Shown: positions 11,600 to 24,929, counted from the first letter of the stretch. The stretch is DNA of 64,000 bases from Symbiodinium microadriaticum (GCA_001939145.1 LSRX01000349.1:535774-599773); one strand, 5' to 3'. The notes: a model not told the origin generated them from the letters alone. Numbers and translations: made by a program.

Positions 11600-13163
11600 A
11601 GCATTGCAGTGGGTTTCGGCCTGAAGATGGCCCGGGTTTTTTTAACACGGTTGTGGGATGATGTGAGCCCTTATAGAACTGGAACTGTGTACTTTGGGGC
11701 GCTTCTGACTTATGAGTTGAGTCCTCAAAAAAGAGGTGAAAGTGTGCACTTTTTTTCGGGGGTGGGGGGGGTAATTATGAATTCAGCAACTAAGAGGAAC
11801 AGCTGGGTTAGTTTATCAAGCTCTGCGTACAAACGTTGCTGCTTCCATGGTCTACATACATTCTAGTACAGCTGCATTCGGTAGAATCGCGCTAAGGGTT
11901 TAGGGTTAACGGTTTGGCCTGAGCCACATCATCTACAGTACAGGCTTCATACCGTCACCGGCGGCAACCGCAGTGCAAGCTGCAGTGCAAGCAGTGTTCG
12001 TGACGGTGGTTGTCTCCTTCAGATCTTCAAACTCTGATGTAAAAGTGATCAGGAACCCAAGCCGGTCGAAAGGTAGGGTCGGAATAATTGGTAATCATCT
12101 ACCTTCACGGCTTCTATCATATCCGCTGTACAAAGCGCCCCAAAACTCTAATATACTCAGGCTCTGACACTTGTAAACTCTTTTCGTCGGTTCTTCCATT
12201 GTCTGCGACTGGCTTGCGGTCCATAGATTGAATGCCTGATGTCCTAGATCTCCAAAGCAGTGCATGGATCCTGACACTCGTCTAGTCGAGGCTTGAATGA
12301 TGGATTTGGATTGGAGCGTCGGAACTTGAATCCATGGTTCTCCTTGGTTTAGGTTTTAGGGTTTAGGGAGCTCTCCTGACCTTCGCCAAAAAGCAATCAA
12401 ACCATCGTGCGGATGATCTGCAGGTGATACGCCAACACTGCCAGTCTGCAGCCTGGCTGATTTTACACCTCATGAGCCAAAGCAATGTAATAAGGAATAT
12501 GATCCTAAACCCCCTAGTTCTTCTTCTTCTTGAACTGGTTTCTTAGTAAGGAGCCTGTTTCATTGCGGGTTAAACTAGCTTGGAGGCTCCCCGAGCAAGC
12601 TGCTACACTAGCTGCGAGCATCTGCCGCCATGTGCAGGATAGAAGCTTGAATAACCAGTCTTATAAGTATACCGATATATACCCTAGCACCGCTTTCTAA
12701 GTCTTGAGGCTTCATGTTGAGATGGTGAAGCAGTCAGTTCTCAATGGAATCCTCCCGCAAGAGCTGTTGCCTCTTCAGGAGACTGCGTGGATCTGAGACC
12801 ACCTTACGTCGTGCCTTTCCGCACGTGGCTTGGCAAGTTTTGTCCGGAGTTGTTCAGATCTCTGGCTTTTGCACTTTGATTTGCTGCGTGGTGGTTGGGG
12901 CAGAAGTGAGCCTTCCACAAACCCTGATACCCTAGCCCTGAACTCTACACCCGAACAGAGGGTTTTGTTTTTTTATAAAAGCCCTCTTTATATACCCAAA
13001 CCCTGAACTCTAAACCCATTATAACCCCTAAACCCTATAACCTTGAACTCTACACCCGACACCCCAGGAGCGAGTGACGCGTACAGGATGAAGCACTTGC
13101 CAAAGACGCCTGGCGACAAATGATTGGGTAAGATATCAGTAGCGGTAGGAAAAGCAGAAGCAG

Positions 13164-13351
13164 CAGGAGGAGGAGGAGGAGGAGGAGTAGTAATACCAGT
13201 TGTATTGGAAATAATAGTGATTAGAAGTAGTGGTAGTGGTAGTGGTAGCGGTAGCGGTAGCGGCAGCGGCAGTGGTAGTGGTAGTGGTAGTGGTAGGGGT
13301 GGTGGTGGTGGTAGTAGTAGTAGTAGTAGGAGGAGGAGGAGGAGGAGGAGC
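13164..13351. repeat. GGA / GGT-AGT trinucleotide microsatellite region
   Basis: A (GAG)n block at about 13,164-13,186, then GTAGTG/GTAGCG repeats (13,223-13,320) and (AGG)n (13,327-13,350). All open frames through it are Gly, Ser, Val or Thr shadows. Confidence 0.9.
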
Positions 13352-13852
13352 CCTCATCCGAGGTTGGGAATCGAAGGCTCGCCGTGCCCGAGGCGCATGC
13401 GCTTCAAGGGACCGAGCCAACTTCTGCTTGGGAGATCATGCGGAGCTCACATTCTGAGTCTGGGACGAGGCAGAGAAGCTTGGATGAACCAGTAGAAACC
13501 TAGGGTTTAGGGTATAGGGTTTAGGGTTTAGGGCCCCCCCAATTACCGTCGACTATACCCCAAATAACCACTATTAAGGACTAACAGGGCTCTACTAGAG
13601 AGCTCTTGAAGGCTCCTGGAAGTGTTCCTTGAAGATGGCCTCTCTGTTTCTTGAGTCAAGAGGGATTGGTGTCTGCGGAGACGTAACCTACCGCAAAATT
13701 TCGGTGAAGACCCTGCTGTGCGTTTTCACTGTGTGCGAGATCCAGGCACTTGATTAAAGACGCCCTCCCAATTATTTGCAAGAGCAGAGTCAAAGAGTCC
13801 ACCCTTTCTCGTCCCAGGCTTTCAAGGCTTTCAGTGTCCCCCATGCAGTTCA

Positions 13853-13895
13853 AAAAGCAACCCTCAACCCTAAACCCTAAACCTTAGAAAAGCAA
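13853..13895. repeat. CCCTAAA tract flanked by 8-bp direct repeats
   Basis: AAAAGCAA at 13,853-13,860 and 13,888-13,895 brackets a 27-bp CCCTAAA tract. Confidence 0.5.
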
Positions 13896-14730
13896 AGCAC
13901 CAAGGAAGAAGGACGGCCACCATGCCATAGACTTTCTCCTCCAGGCGTTGTTGAGTCGACAGCATGTCAAGTGCACCGGGGTTTAGTTTGCTACAGACAG
14001 ATCGTCTTGCAAGACTCTGAGCTTTGAGTAGCTCGCCCCGCAGCAAGCAGCTCGGCGAATCTCGGCAAGTATGCCAGGCACACGCCAATCTTCCAGCATG
14101 CGCTTTCCGTTTGAAGGAAAGCTACAGGATGTCTCTGTCCCACATAACGACAGGGAATGCCGAGGTTCAGAGTTGTGGAATTGAGCCACAAGAAGCATTT
14201 GGGTTGATTGCCGCAGCTTGTTGGAGTATCGCTAGCCGTTAAACGGCTAACTGTGTTGACTTTCGCAGCACTAAAGCTGCATCCCTGTGCAGGAGCAGCA
14301 GTGTAGACGCCGCACCGTGAGAACTCCCCAACAGAGCAGAAGCTGAGCACAGCGTCGTCCTGGAAAGGGCGCTGACGCCTTATGGATATTGAAAGATTAG
14401 AAGGCGTGTGTGAGTTGCGAGAGCGTTAAGGCACACCATAGCCACTCCGGTGCACTGGGCTTCGCTTTGATGACAGGGCCTTCGGCGTCGGGCCAGCTAG
14501 CAGCTCCAGGTAAAGTCGGTTGGAGGACCATCGACTCCTTTCTCCTCACTCTCCTGGAAGCCGATAATAGTTTTTGAGGAGCAGTGAGAGGGTGCTTGAG
14601 AATGGTTGAATACTGTTGTAACTGCAGACTGAGGTCGGGAGTAGTTCGGATCCATGCAGGGGTCTGCGGTGTAAATGCCAGCACGATGCCAGCTCAATCA
14701 TGTTCATGTTTCACTTCAAGAAAGCATGAT

Positions 14731-15680
14731 GCAATCTGTGCCGCGAAAAATTGGCAAGCCTTCCCACAGCATGGCCAAGAAGTAGACGTATTCCAGCTGG
14801 CTGCCCCATCGTTGATTCGAGAAGCTGGGCCGTACATCCTGTGTGTATTGTACGCATGCGTCTCAAGCTGCACTCAGCTCTTGCGGGTGCAGCATCAGGC
14901 CCTCTGGCGGAATAGAACCACTTCTCGGCCATGCAAGACAGTGGACAGCCGGTTCTCCGATCAAAGGCATTCCCTTCCTTTCGCCGCTTGCTGTCAGCGT
15001 GGCTGCTTCGGCGGTCTCATCGTTGTAGGCTCGGCGCAGCCGGTTGCCGTGCCGGTCCCGGCTGCAGATGGGGTCAGGTCCCCCTGCACCCTATAGACCC
15101 TAAACTGCCCATGACCGTCTCAGACTCCTCCTTGTGAAAGCCTGGGGTGGCAGCTGATGCACCCCTGCTGCCCTGCAGTCTCTGCCTCCCAGTATGGCCT
15201 GCCACAAGCATCGTTCTTCAACATGTGAAAAGGGAGGGTGGCCTCACCGGAAGCAACATGCGTCTGCTGCTTAATCACCGCACCTGCTAGCTCAACCAAT
15301 TTCGAGATCTGGTTTTGCCGATTCACTTCTTGGATATATCATGCAATCTTGTGCCCTGCATGCCAGCATTCCCGCGAAGTAGATGTGTTCGAGCTAGCTT
15401 GCCCGTCCTTGGGCATTTTGTGTGCGCTGTGCACCTGTGCCTAGAGCTCTACTCAGCCTTCGCACCTGCCCGAGCGGGGCCGGTTCCCTGCTCTGCAATG
15501 CAGCCTACCTTATGGAGAACCGGTCTTCCGAGCAATGTCCGCCCGGCTTTTTTTGTGGCCCGTCGCTGTAGGCTTGGCGCAGTGGGTTGCCCTACATGTC
15601 CCGGTCCCAGCTGCAGATGGAGTCAGCCCTGCTTTCGCATGAGTACGTCAGATTCCTCTCTGTTCTCTGTGAAAACATGA
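14731..15680. repeat. Degenerate tandem duplication, ~0.55-0.6 kb unit
   Basis: The segment from 14,731 (gcaatctgtgcc...) to about 15,140 matches 15,342 to about 15,680 with indels. Shared anchors include GAAGTAGA(C/T)GT, GTAGGCT(C/T)GGCGCAG, CCGGTCCC(G/A)GCTGCAGATG and CAGA(C/T)TCCTC. The two copies fall in different frames, so it is not a preserved coding repeat. Confidence 0.7.
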
Positions 15681-18211
15681 AAACATGGGGCTAGAGTTGT
15701 TTGGCCTTAGCAGCCACTAATTCCGATTCTTCAGAGGGTCAACGCCAGTCAGCGCCATGATGCCCCGTTCGGCGTACCAATTAGGTTCCAAGGCACCGCC
15801 GGCACATGAAGTGTTCTGAATATGTGCCCTAAACCCTAGAAAACCCTAGAAACCCTAAACCAAAGCCTTAGTTGAACTGAAGGTTCCGACGAATTGTCGA
15901 AACGCGGTGGAACCCGGAGGCTCAAGATAGTCCGGAGTCCTCAGGGCTCGAGACATGGCCCTTGGGGTCCTGGGCCCGAAATCACCAAACTGATAGCAGT
16001 GCTCGGGGAAGGAGTTCCCCACGTGCGCCCGTGTGTTCCGAACTGGCGCCCTTGGGCAAATCGAGGGTTGTAAGCTTTCGGTCAGGTAATGTGACGAGAC
16101 AAGTTTGGGGCCTAGCTCTGGTGAAGGATTTCAGGAATAAAGGAATGAGGTTGGCCGGCAGTGACTCGCTTGTCGTGGTAGTCACTCCCATGCAGAAGTT
16201 CTGCGTTGCCCGCGTTTTGGGCGAACTTCGGCCACTGCCGCAGATGGGAGTTTCAGACATACGGGTCCCCCCTATGTTCTTGTTTATGAGGATCACCAAA
16301 GGGGGAGCTCCTCAGTTGAGAAGGTCGCAGATGGCAGGGAGCATGGTCAGCAAAGGTTTCCGGAAGGTCACAGCCAAGAGCCCTCCCGCTTGCTTCGCTA
16401 GGCAAGCCGATGAAAGTCAGAACTTCTCCGAGGTGTCCTAGGACTCCAAAAGGAGGTGTTCTTGGAAACTCCTTCCTGGTAGGCATCACAGATTCCTGCC
16501 TTTGATCTGCAGACTTCCCCGGGAAGTCCGAAGCAAAGGAAGACTTCTACAGGGATCGAAGCCAAGGGTTTACATAGGCTTGAAAGGGGGCGGGCGCTCC
16601 TGCCTTCTTGATCCCAGCCGCCTAGCTTGTCCGGCTTGGAGCTACAGGTCCGGCAGCAAGACGCAGCTCAAGTTTCGCAGAAATGTTTCGCTGTGAAACC
16701 CCAGCGAAAGCGTGCCAATCTGGAGGGCATGATGCAGTAGCTCAATAGCACTTCTTTGCGTGTATCTCGCCTTTTCCCCCAGCAGAATGCCATATGTTTT
16801 CTGCCCGCGCATCGCCAACACCGTGAGCGGTCCGTAAGATTGAGGATTCACGCAGGCTTTTGGGGGGGTCGGCCTCCGACGTCTGAATAGAAACCTGCTT
16901 TTGCTAAGGGGCTCTCTGCTTCCAAGCTGCTGAGTGGGGACCTCGCCCCCTTAAGTGCGGCTCCGTTACTGCCTCGTCTTGATTTGTCTTCCGCCATGCA
17001 ATGCCTGAGAAGCTCACGGGCATGTCGTCTTGCTAGCGTTGATGCAGGTTGCCATGTCTTCCGGCACATCGGTGCTTTGCAGATCCTGCGAGGTGCGCAA
17101 GCGCGCTTGCCAATTGAGAGAAACCTTTGTGCATCCTTACAGAACTGTGGGTTTTGTGGTTCACCCTGATGCAACAGCCTCTCAACTGCTTTCAAATCAG
17201 TTTTCCGTTGACTTTACCCAGTGTTGTCCTGCCGCAGGCATGGCAGGCAAGCGTATAGTTCTGCAAGCTTGCCAATCGGAGGCCTTGCGACAACCCAGAT
17301 CTAGTAAACTGCGAAGTTGCTGTGGGCGCCTTGTCCGATGTACCTCGTGCCTTCAAGTCTTCAGCTGCCTATGGATAGACCCACGGCTGCCCAGCAAACC
17401 GCGCAAATAGCTCAGCCTTGAAAGCAACTGGCGTCACCTTCACTCTCAAGCCAGCCGGCCCTGCCTGCGTTTTGAGTCAAGGTGACTCCGTGATTTGAGC
17501 GATGCTTGCTCAGCTGTACTTGGCCAGAGCTTTGGGGTTCGAAGTTCGTAGAGGCCCGGGCCTGTCGTTTGAGGATCGATCCAGCTTCCATCACTTGCCT
17601 TCGCGGGGGCGCCTGTCGCTGACATCTGTGGTCGGCAGATCTGGGGTATCAGAGCCCTCAGACTACCCATCCCCTTGCCGGAGACACATTCTACCCAAAA
17701 ATGGCTGCAAGTGACTTGACCTATGCATCCGCATGTCAGTTCCCGCATCTGACATGGCAGCCGGTCATCAGCAAGAAACCTTACACCCTGCCTAATAAAT
17801 TGACCTAGGCCCTAAAACCCGAAATAAACCCTTAGCTTAGTTTCCATGGAGGCCACGAATGTCCGACCGCAAGGCCAGAGGACCTAGATCCGGCTCGGGT
17901 TCACGCTTCAGGGCTTAGGGTTGGGAGGTTTACGACTTGAATTTAGGCACCGGCAGTCGCAATAGGCCGGAGGCAAAGGTACCCGGCATCAGCCCAGAAG
18001 CCAAGTGGCGATCTTCATCCATCCGCACTAACTCCTTCCAGCGAGCCGAAAACGCCGATGGCCGTGAGTGAGACGGAGTGGTTGAAAAGCCAAGGCGCAG
18101 CAGATTCCTCTTGATGTGACCCCGGCCATTTCGATATTTCGACTCGAGAATAGTCACCAGGATCTGCACTGACATCGACGCCGAAGCTTGGACCGAAATT
18201 CCTGGACTTAT

Positions 18212-18300
18212 CCATAGGCCCCTGAGAAGTTCCTTTTTGGGATTACCCTATAGGATTCTCAATATCCACCACAAAAGAGGAGCTACTTAGGGGCCTATGG
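18212..18300. mobile_element. MITE family B (CCATAGGCCCCTAAGTAGTT)
   Basis: An 89-bp hairpin with terminal repeats CCATAGGCCCCTGAGAAGTT and AGCTACTTAGGGGCCTATGG, and loop TTTTTGGGATTACC. A right-arm fragment lies at about 19,249-19,262. Confidence 0.8.
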
Positions 18301-21300
18301 GCATCCCTACACCAGCTGTTCAACTTGCGTCCCAGAGCCTCCTGCTTCCAAGTAGCGATAGGCACCGACGAGCATCGGGACGGTCGATGGAGGCAAAAAA
18401 GCTCCAAATCCTAAGCTCTTTCGGTTTAGTCGCGTGCGGAAGATGAGATGCTAGAGGAGTTGATGCTCTCCCTGGCACCTTTCTAAGACTAAGCCCATAA
18501 AGCCAAGGCTGTGTTCGATCCAAGGCTGGGTTCAAGAACTCAGGTGATAAGCCAGGAAACCGTATGACTGCCTGCTGAAGCCCATGATCTGTCATGAAAA
18601 GTAATGCCCGCAAAGTAATGCCCACGAAGCTGGCATGCGCGCCAGTCTTACTTGACAGACGCCTTTCCACGTCCAAGAGACAGGGCCTTAGATTCCGGAA
18701 TTTGCGGAAGCCTCTGCTCGCTCGGGAAGTCTATGCGTAAATGGTGCTGTTGCTTGCCCTTGAACCGTGCATACGCTTCCTTCATCTTCCGAACTGCTCC
18801 CAAAGTGCACTTCCGGCATCGCATCGGCAGTTCTTGCTGCAGGTCGGGGGGTGCCGACACCCAGCCCCAGCCCCAACTTCTGCGCGACGACCCCGCCGGC
18901 ACGTCACATCGCCGAAGTTCGTAAACCCTCGCCGTGCAGTAGAAAATAAAGATGCTACCCGGGGCCGCGCCGGCAGTGTCGAGTATGCCAGAAGCTCATA
19001 CACCCCTAACCCCACTCCACCCTCGATGTGCATTGAACCATGATGCACGACGACGAGATGCACCACGAAGGTGGTGCCGCCGGGTATAGCTGTTTGGGGA
19101 TGGGCTTCTAATCTAACCCTATAGACTCGAAATCCTGAGTTCAACAAGTCGCGCCAGAGCATGCTGTTGAGAAGCCGTGCATCCGGGGAGGAGCGGGCCC
19201 GGCATGAATCTTGGGCCACTCCGGACTTCCCTCTCACGGCTCTGGGGGTCTTAGGGGCCTATAGCGCACCCAGCACGGCCTGAAGGGGTTCGCAGTTTTA
19301 GGGCCTGGAGCTTTCACGGCTTTCTCCATGGCAAAGTGCCAGCCATGTAGTGAGACTTGCCGCAAGAGCCGGAGGCGTCTCGGTGCAGAGTGCCTGGTGC
19401 AATCTTGCAACAGATGCTCATCGTGTCAGAGGTGGATTGTGAGGTTCCCTCCTGTGCCATTCTTGCACCCGGCTTCAGGTACAACCTTTGAACTCTCCGT
19501 TGGCATCCATAAGTGATGAAACTACACAGCTGTATGTTGCTGCTGAACCCTAACTTCACCTACCATAGACTAGAGCCTTCTTTTGTGTAGGCTTTCCGTA
19601 TAAAAGCCCTATCATTGTTCTGGGAGGCTAAGGCAGACCCCTGTAGGGCTGGCTGGGCCTAGCAGCTTCCAAAGCTCAGCACTCCATGTGCTGCCAGCCC
19701 ACAGGACATTAGGGTTTGGGGTGACAGCACAGCGCAACTGTGAAATGCGCACCCATGTAGGCGAGGAAGGTGGCGCAAAGGCGTGACGGCGGCTTTTGAC
19801 TCTGGGCTTGCCAGTTTCGGCTAGCTCCGGCTCCTGCAAGAGCTGTGCCAGGGGCACGAAAAAAGCCTGAAGTCTCCATGCAACCATCCAGAGCCTGGTG
19901 ACCTTCCCGCCTTAGCCTCCAGCCCACAGACCTGAAATTCTTATAAGAGAAGCTCATCGTGCGAAGCCAAGGAAATCATCTGTTGCAGCCAAAAGCTGGC
20001 TGATGTTTATCTGGCTCTTCCAGGCACTGTGCCCCCCCCCATCGCCAGACAAGCAACAGGCTGCTGCAGGCTGGGAGCTCGAGGAGAGACGGTTTAGGGT
20101 TTAGGGAATCCGTCTTGCATTTGCGGTGTTGTGGGTTCATGGAGTCAGCATGTAGCACGGGGTCGCAAAAGTATGTCAAGGGTTGTTGCAAGGCACCAAA
20201 ACCCTTGTCAGCAGATCGCCACAGTCGCAGGTGCACTTCAATGAGACAGGTCTTCCGACCCTCTTCCAGCACCTGCGCACTGCCCCAGGAAGATGAGCCG
20301 CACTTGAACTGCGCACTCCGCAGCCTGCAGCCCTAAGACAATGCTGGTGTGGAGCTCCACAGGGCGCCGTTTGCCAAGATCGATTCTGGGGACTTCAACC
20401 CCTATCGAAACAGCTCCGCTCGCTCTCGCGATGTCGGGCGAACGGAACGAGGCTGTGCTTGGACCAGAACTCTCTGACCCGGATGGCCATCCCACAGTGA
20501 GATGAAGTCGATTCGCAGGGATTAGGATGACCAAGGCTTAGGGATTTGCAGCTGCAGCTTGCGATGAATCCCTAACAGATGTCAGCGTTCTGGAATGCTG
20601 TGTGCAGACAGCATGATGCACCTGCAACGTGATCCTTCCGAACAGGCCAATGCCAATGAGAAACCATGCATTCCATTGGAAGTTTGGGTGTGCTGAGTAA
20701 GCCTTCGTCCAGTCAGCCCTCAAACTCCAAAGCCCTAAAAGCCCTTAAACACTTAGTGCAATCTGGCCAACCCATGAAGTCCTAAGCGTCCGATGTCAAA
20801 TCCGGAAGGCGTGAAGCCCCTCAGTTGCCTCGCGCCTTTTGCAAGCCCAGTTTCTGCTTACAAAGCTCTGGACTCGCCCCTGTGTGCTTTGAGCCCAGGA
20901 CACTGGAGGTTGGTGGAGATCTTGATGTAGAGAGTGGGTTTAGGGTCTGAGGTTTTGTGGAGGCTTTCGGAAAATTTGTGGGCTTGACCTTCTGAATATT
21001 TACAGGGTTCGTAGAAGGAACTTGCACTCATGAGTTAAGCGCGAAGAGCTGAACTCCCTGGCTGTGGCCAACGAGCTGCACACTGAGCTCCGCCACCCTC
21101 ACAACTCCTCCTTCCGACTTCTGCGTCTGAGTCCCAAAGTTTGGGAGGCTCGTGTAAGTTGCTCCCAAGTTCCAAAAGGATCCTTGTGAAGACCTCGCGA
21201 AGATCGGCTTCGTGTAGGTTGCTGTCCCGCTTTCCGGGTCGAGCCCTTTTGAGGTGAGCCGTCGGCGCTTCGTGACGCTGCACCGGTCCACCGCAGGTTT

Positions 21301-21965
21301 GGCAAAGACTTGTCCCGAGTTCGCAGGAAGGTTCGGGTTGCAAGAAGCCGATTCCTGCTTCTAACACCCCTGGGCTCCCTTGGGCATTGGAGTTCTGCGA
21401 CCTCGCTCAGGCGCGGCTTAGCTTATTGCAGCAGTTTATGCTGGAGGCGGAGACAGGGAAATGCAGACTCGTGAAGCCCATGAAAGTCCTTCTCTCCTCT
21501 CGACTATTGCCGTTCTCGTGCCTGTGAGATCGAAACTGACCCAGGGGCACAAGTTGCGAGTTCTCGCCTTCTTCGAAGAAGCGCGCACTTCGGCTCTGTT
21601 CATTTCTGCAGCAAGGCCAAGCCTACACATTGCTTCCTGGAGGGTGCAGCTCACGATCGGGGCTGTCAGCCACTGGCCTTTGGAAAGACTCCCTTGCAGT
21701 ATGGTCCGCTCTCACCGTGACCGTCGGCACTTTCACGACAGAGGGTGTCTTGTTTCGGCAGAGGTCCGACCAAGCTTCAGTTGCGCAACACTCGGTCGTA
21801 AGGTCAGGCATAGTCAAAGGTAAGAAGCTTCCCGCGATTCCCGTGCTGATGCACAGGCAGCTGCAATGCTGCATGAGTGCTTCAGATCGCTTCGTCTTTG
21901 CTTGTCAAGGTGTCCGTGTTTTCGCAGCCTCCACGATCGCCCTGCAGAGCTCGACAGAGAATGCA

Positions 21966-22007
21966 AGTGGCAGCTCGGCTGGTTCCGGAACTTGCCGAGC
22001 TGCCACT
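21966..22007. other. Perfect 14-bp-stem hairpin
   Basis: AGTGGCAGCTCGGC and GCCGAGCTGCCACT pair perfectly across a 14-base loop, eleven bases before the duplicated TTTAGGG insertion at 22,020. Its function is unknown. Confidence 0.6.
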
Positions 22008-22019
22008 GCGACCTGGATC

Positions 22020-22059
22020 TCTCCGGGTTTAGGGTGTATAAGGGTTTAGGGTCTCCGGG
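22020..22059. repeat. TTTAGGG tract flanked by 8-bp direct repeats
   Basis: TCTCCGGG occurs at 22,020-22,027 and 22,052-22,059 on either side of two TTTAGGG units split by gtgtataag. Confidence 0.5.
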
Positions 22060-22949
22060 CATGTGTTGCTTGCATCTCCCCAGCTCGCACTTGCCGCAGC
22101 TGCTCTTGGCCAAGCTTGCCCAAAAGCGGCCAAGGCACCGGCGTGCCAAGGAGCACGTGCGTGGAGGCCCGGCAATACCAAGCCGGAACCCGGAAAGCTC
22201 TAACATCAAAGCTAAGGTTCTATACCAAAAGACAAGGCCGCAGATGAACTGATAGTCCATTCGACTGCCGGCTTCCCATAGTCTCGTAGAAAGCTTTCGG
22301 GTGAGTCGTGCAAGGGTGCTTTAGAGGGATGCGAAGATGCCCCGGTGATAACACTGCAGCCCTGCAAATCTTGGCAGCAGAATCCCCCCCATCTTGAGAG
22401 TGTGAGTGTACCAGCTCTGTTCCCCGGCTTCCCGAAACGAGTTTTTGAAGCTCTCGAGCCCTAGTCAAAAACTGTCGCGAGCTTAGGGGTTTAGGCTTCA
22501 GGGGTTTAGGGGTTTAGGGTTTAGGGGTTGTTGCGCTAAGGGCCTTTGCTCTTCGACTGCCCGGGCAAGGGAAGCAGTGAGGATCTTCATGGTTTCAGCA
22601 GGCTCTCATGTAGCCCCTCTCTGCCTTCAGCCCGCATCGAAAAGCCAGCGCCCTTTGTGTCGTCTCTGGCCGGGCGTATCCCTGGATGGCGAGCTTTCCC
22701 AGAGCTCCTGGCAAGCAGGCCCTGGTGTCCTTTGCAAGCTTTGCAACTCCTAAACCCTAAAGCCCTAAACCCCTAAAGTCCCGGCCCGGACAAAGGAGCA
22801 CAGGATAGAAGTCAGGATGATGTTGCGGAGCCCGGGGGTCTGCCTGGATTTGGCCATTTAGAGCCCATCACCGTCACAAGCTGCAGCAGATCTCTTCCCA
22901 GAGCCCGTGGCCAGGTGCAGACACGAGAAGCAAAGCTCGAAACCTCAGG

Positions 22950-23014
22950 GGGGGGGTTGAGGGTTTAGGGTTTATAAACCCTAAACCCTAAACCCTATAA
23001 TTAGGGTTTAGGGG
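22950..23014. repeat. Triple telomere-like block, TTTAGGG / CCCTAAA / TTTAGGG
   Basis: ggtttagggtttat is followed by aaaccctaaaccctaaaccc and then tataattagggtttaggg, so orientation switches twice within 65 bp. Confidence 0.75.
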
Positions 23015-24373
23015 GAGCACAAAGCTCCTTCGCTCTTCCCTCGGCGATTCTCCCTCCTCTGGTCAGAAAGATTAGATCCTGTGCTTCTAGGGGCCATGCC
23101 ATAACCTGTGCTTGGTAGATGGCTGCGTCAGACATGGCAGTAAAGAGCACTGCGCAGCATGATGGCCACCAAGGTTAAACAGAAGAAGGCATCGCGTGGG
23201 AGCCGTCGGGAGGTGTGCCACACGTAGCACAAAAAGTCATGACCAGCACTCTGCGATCATCTTGAGAAGATGCTCTTTCTTGGCTTGCCTGTGAAACGCA
23301 CCTCTTCCTTTGGCCCCACGGCTGCGCACGGATTGCGCAAAAGAGGGCCAAATGGGTTAAAGTTGGCAGAGTGACATTTGAGCAGCTACCCTGCCACCGC
23401 CTGCAGCCAACGCCAGATTCGAGCTTGTAACTGGCTGGTTTGGGGTTTAGGGCTACCCACAGCTGATTGGCAGAGTCTGGGTTCAACAAAAGGGCTACCC
23501 ACAGCCGGTTTTCTCTAGGGCGTGGGACTGTTGTAGCAGTAATTCCAGTTTTCGCTGGGGCCTGAGGCTGCAAAGCCTTGTTGTAAGGACTCCTAAAGCG
23601 GAGACCCACATATAGCCCTGAATAACAGGATCCTTCTTATGAGCCTATGAGGACCCCACAAAAGGAGCACCTGATATCAGGAAGCCACCATGTTTGGGAT
23701 TTGGCTTGTATCCTCCTGCTGCGCATGGTCACACAGTCGTTAGCGACATGAGAGTTCTCCTGTGTCGCCGTGTTGAGGTGAGCTGCTATAAGGCGAATAC
23801 GGGGTCACGATGCCGCAGCACTACCCATAGTCGCCTGCCTTCGAAGTAGCATGATGCTCTCCTTGCCTTCAGTCCACTCTTCCTTTCAACGGCCGTCGAC
23901 ATTGCTCGACACGTTTCGAGTTTCGGCGGCCATCCCCAACGGAGGCTATGTTCGCACCTACAGCAGCACAGAATGTAAGTGCCATGGCATAACTAGCGAT
24001 CACGACACACCAGCCATACATGTGCCTGTCATACGCATCCACCATTGTCTGGTGGCAGTATACAAGCACGCGAGGAGCTGCTGTAAAGGAGATGGGATGT
24101 CGATGCCAGGTCTCCAGCAGTTTCAGACACTAGTTCAACCCATAGCAGTAGCATGACTACCAACAACGTGAAGCCAGGAAGGCCCGGGATTAGAATGTTT
24201 CGAGTTCTCAGTGGTGCAGGGAAGAAGCTGCAGAAAGCGATTTGGCGACGACGGAGCTTCCATCTTGCTGCCGATCAGCACAGGTTGCCGCATTTCACGA
24301 CAGGGTATCACTGTTGTCGAACCGTAGCCCTTCACCAGTGGCCTCGCCGATTCACATCAGCATTTGCGACTGT

Positions 24374-24493
24374 GTGCATATGTGGGTAGTCAAAACTAGG
24401 GTCCCTTTTTGGGGTCCCCGATACAGTACGGCACCCTTGTAAAAAAAGGGCCCTAAAAGGGACCCGAATTTAGAGAGCTACCCATATGGCATG
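24374..24493. mobile_element. MITE family E
   Basis: Outer inverted repeats GCATATGTGGGTAGT / GCTACCCATATGGC and inner GGGTCCCTTTT / AAAAGGGACCC surround AGTACGGCACCCTTGTAAAA. Confidence 0.7.
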
Positions 24494-24929
24494 CCTATCG
24501 ACTCGCAGATTTGACGCTCGGTAAAGCTCCCTTGGCTTGGTTATCGAGGCATCGAACTCATTGTGGCAGAAGAGAGCCTGGAGCGAAGTGTGTGGCATGG
24601 CCTGCAAGATGGATTGCATCAGTGTGCCAGAAGATATAGCAGATATAGGTTGAAAACAGCAGCAGTGGCAGTATCGATTGCACAAACTGCACAGGAGCCA
24701 GTCTTCCCGGGGGGGCCTTTGTCAGCTACTGTGCTCTTGTAGCCCGTATGGCTGCTGTGGCTACATGGCTCACTTCGGACGGGCCAGCGCCGCAAAGTCG
24801 GGCTTCAGCCGCAGAAGCATGCAGACTAAGCTGGCATTCCAATCTGAACTGTGTGCACGTGCTTCATGCAGCAGAGGCCATGGACAGCGTAGGCAAAGCC
24901 CATAGAATCCCAGCAGGTATAATTCAGGG

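Larger units (their letters stand above)
9703..13852. other. No recognisable gene
   Basis: Telomere-like tracts, two MITEs and the 13.2 kb microsatellite are listed separately. At 12,925-13,060 the phrase CCTGAACTCTACACCCGA recurs in imperfect form. Nothing else could be assigned. Confidence 0.55.
15700..24370. other. No recognisable gene; GC-richer domain with few telomere words
   Basis: Many 60-160-codon frames overlap on both strands (for example 15,962-16,441 +), as expected for GC-rich DNA, but none shows recognisable domain motifs. It may hold unrecognised exons or long introns. Short telomere-like tracts appear only at about 15,833, 20,091, 22,483-22,528 and 22,955. Confidence 0.5.

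Noticed and set aside
13124-13495. Gly/Ser-rich frame with Arg run
   Set aside because: It is generated by trinucleotide repeats; the opposite strand is equally open.
15962-16441. 159-codon + strand frame
   Set aside because: No recognisable motif, and an overlapping antisense frame of 105 codons is equally open; GC-rich DNA gives such frames by chance.
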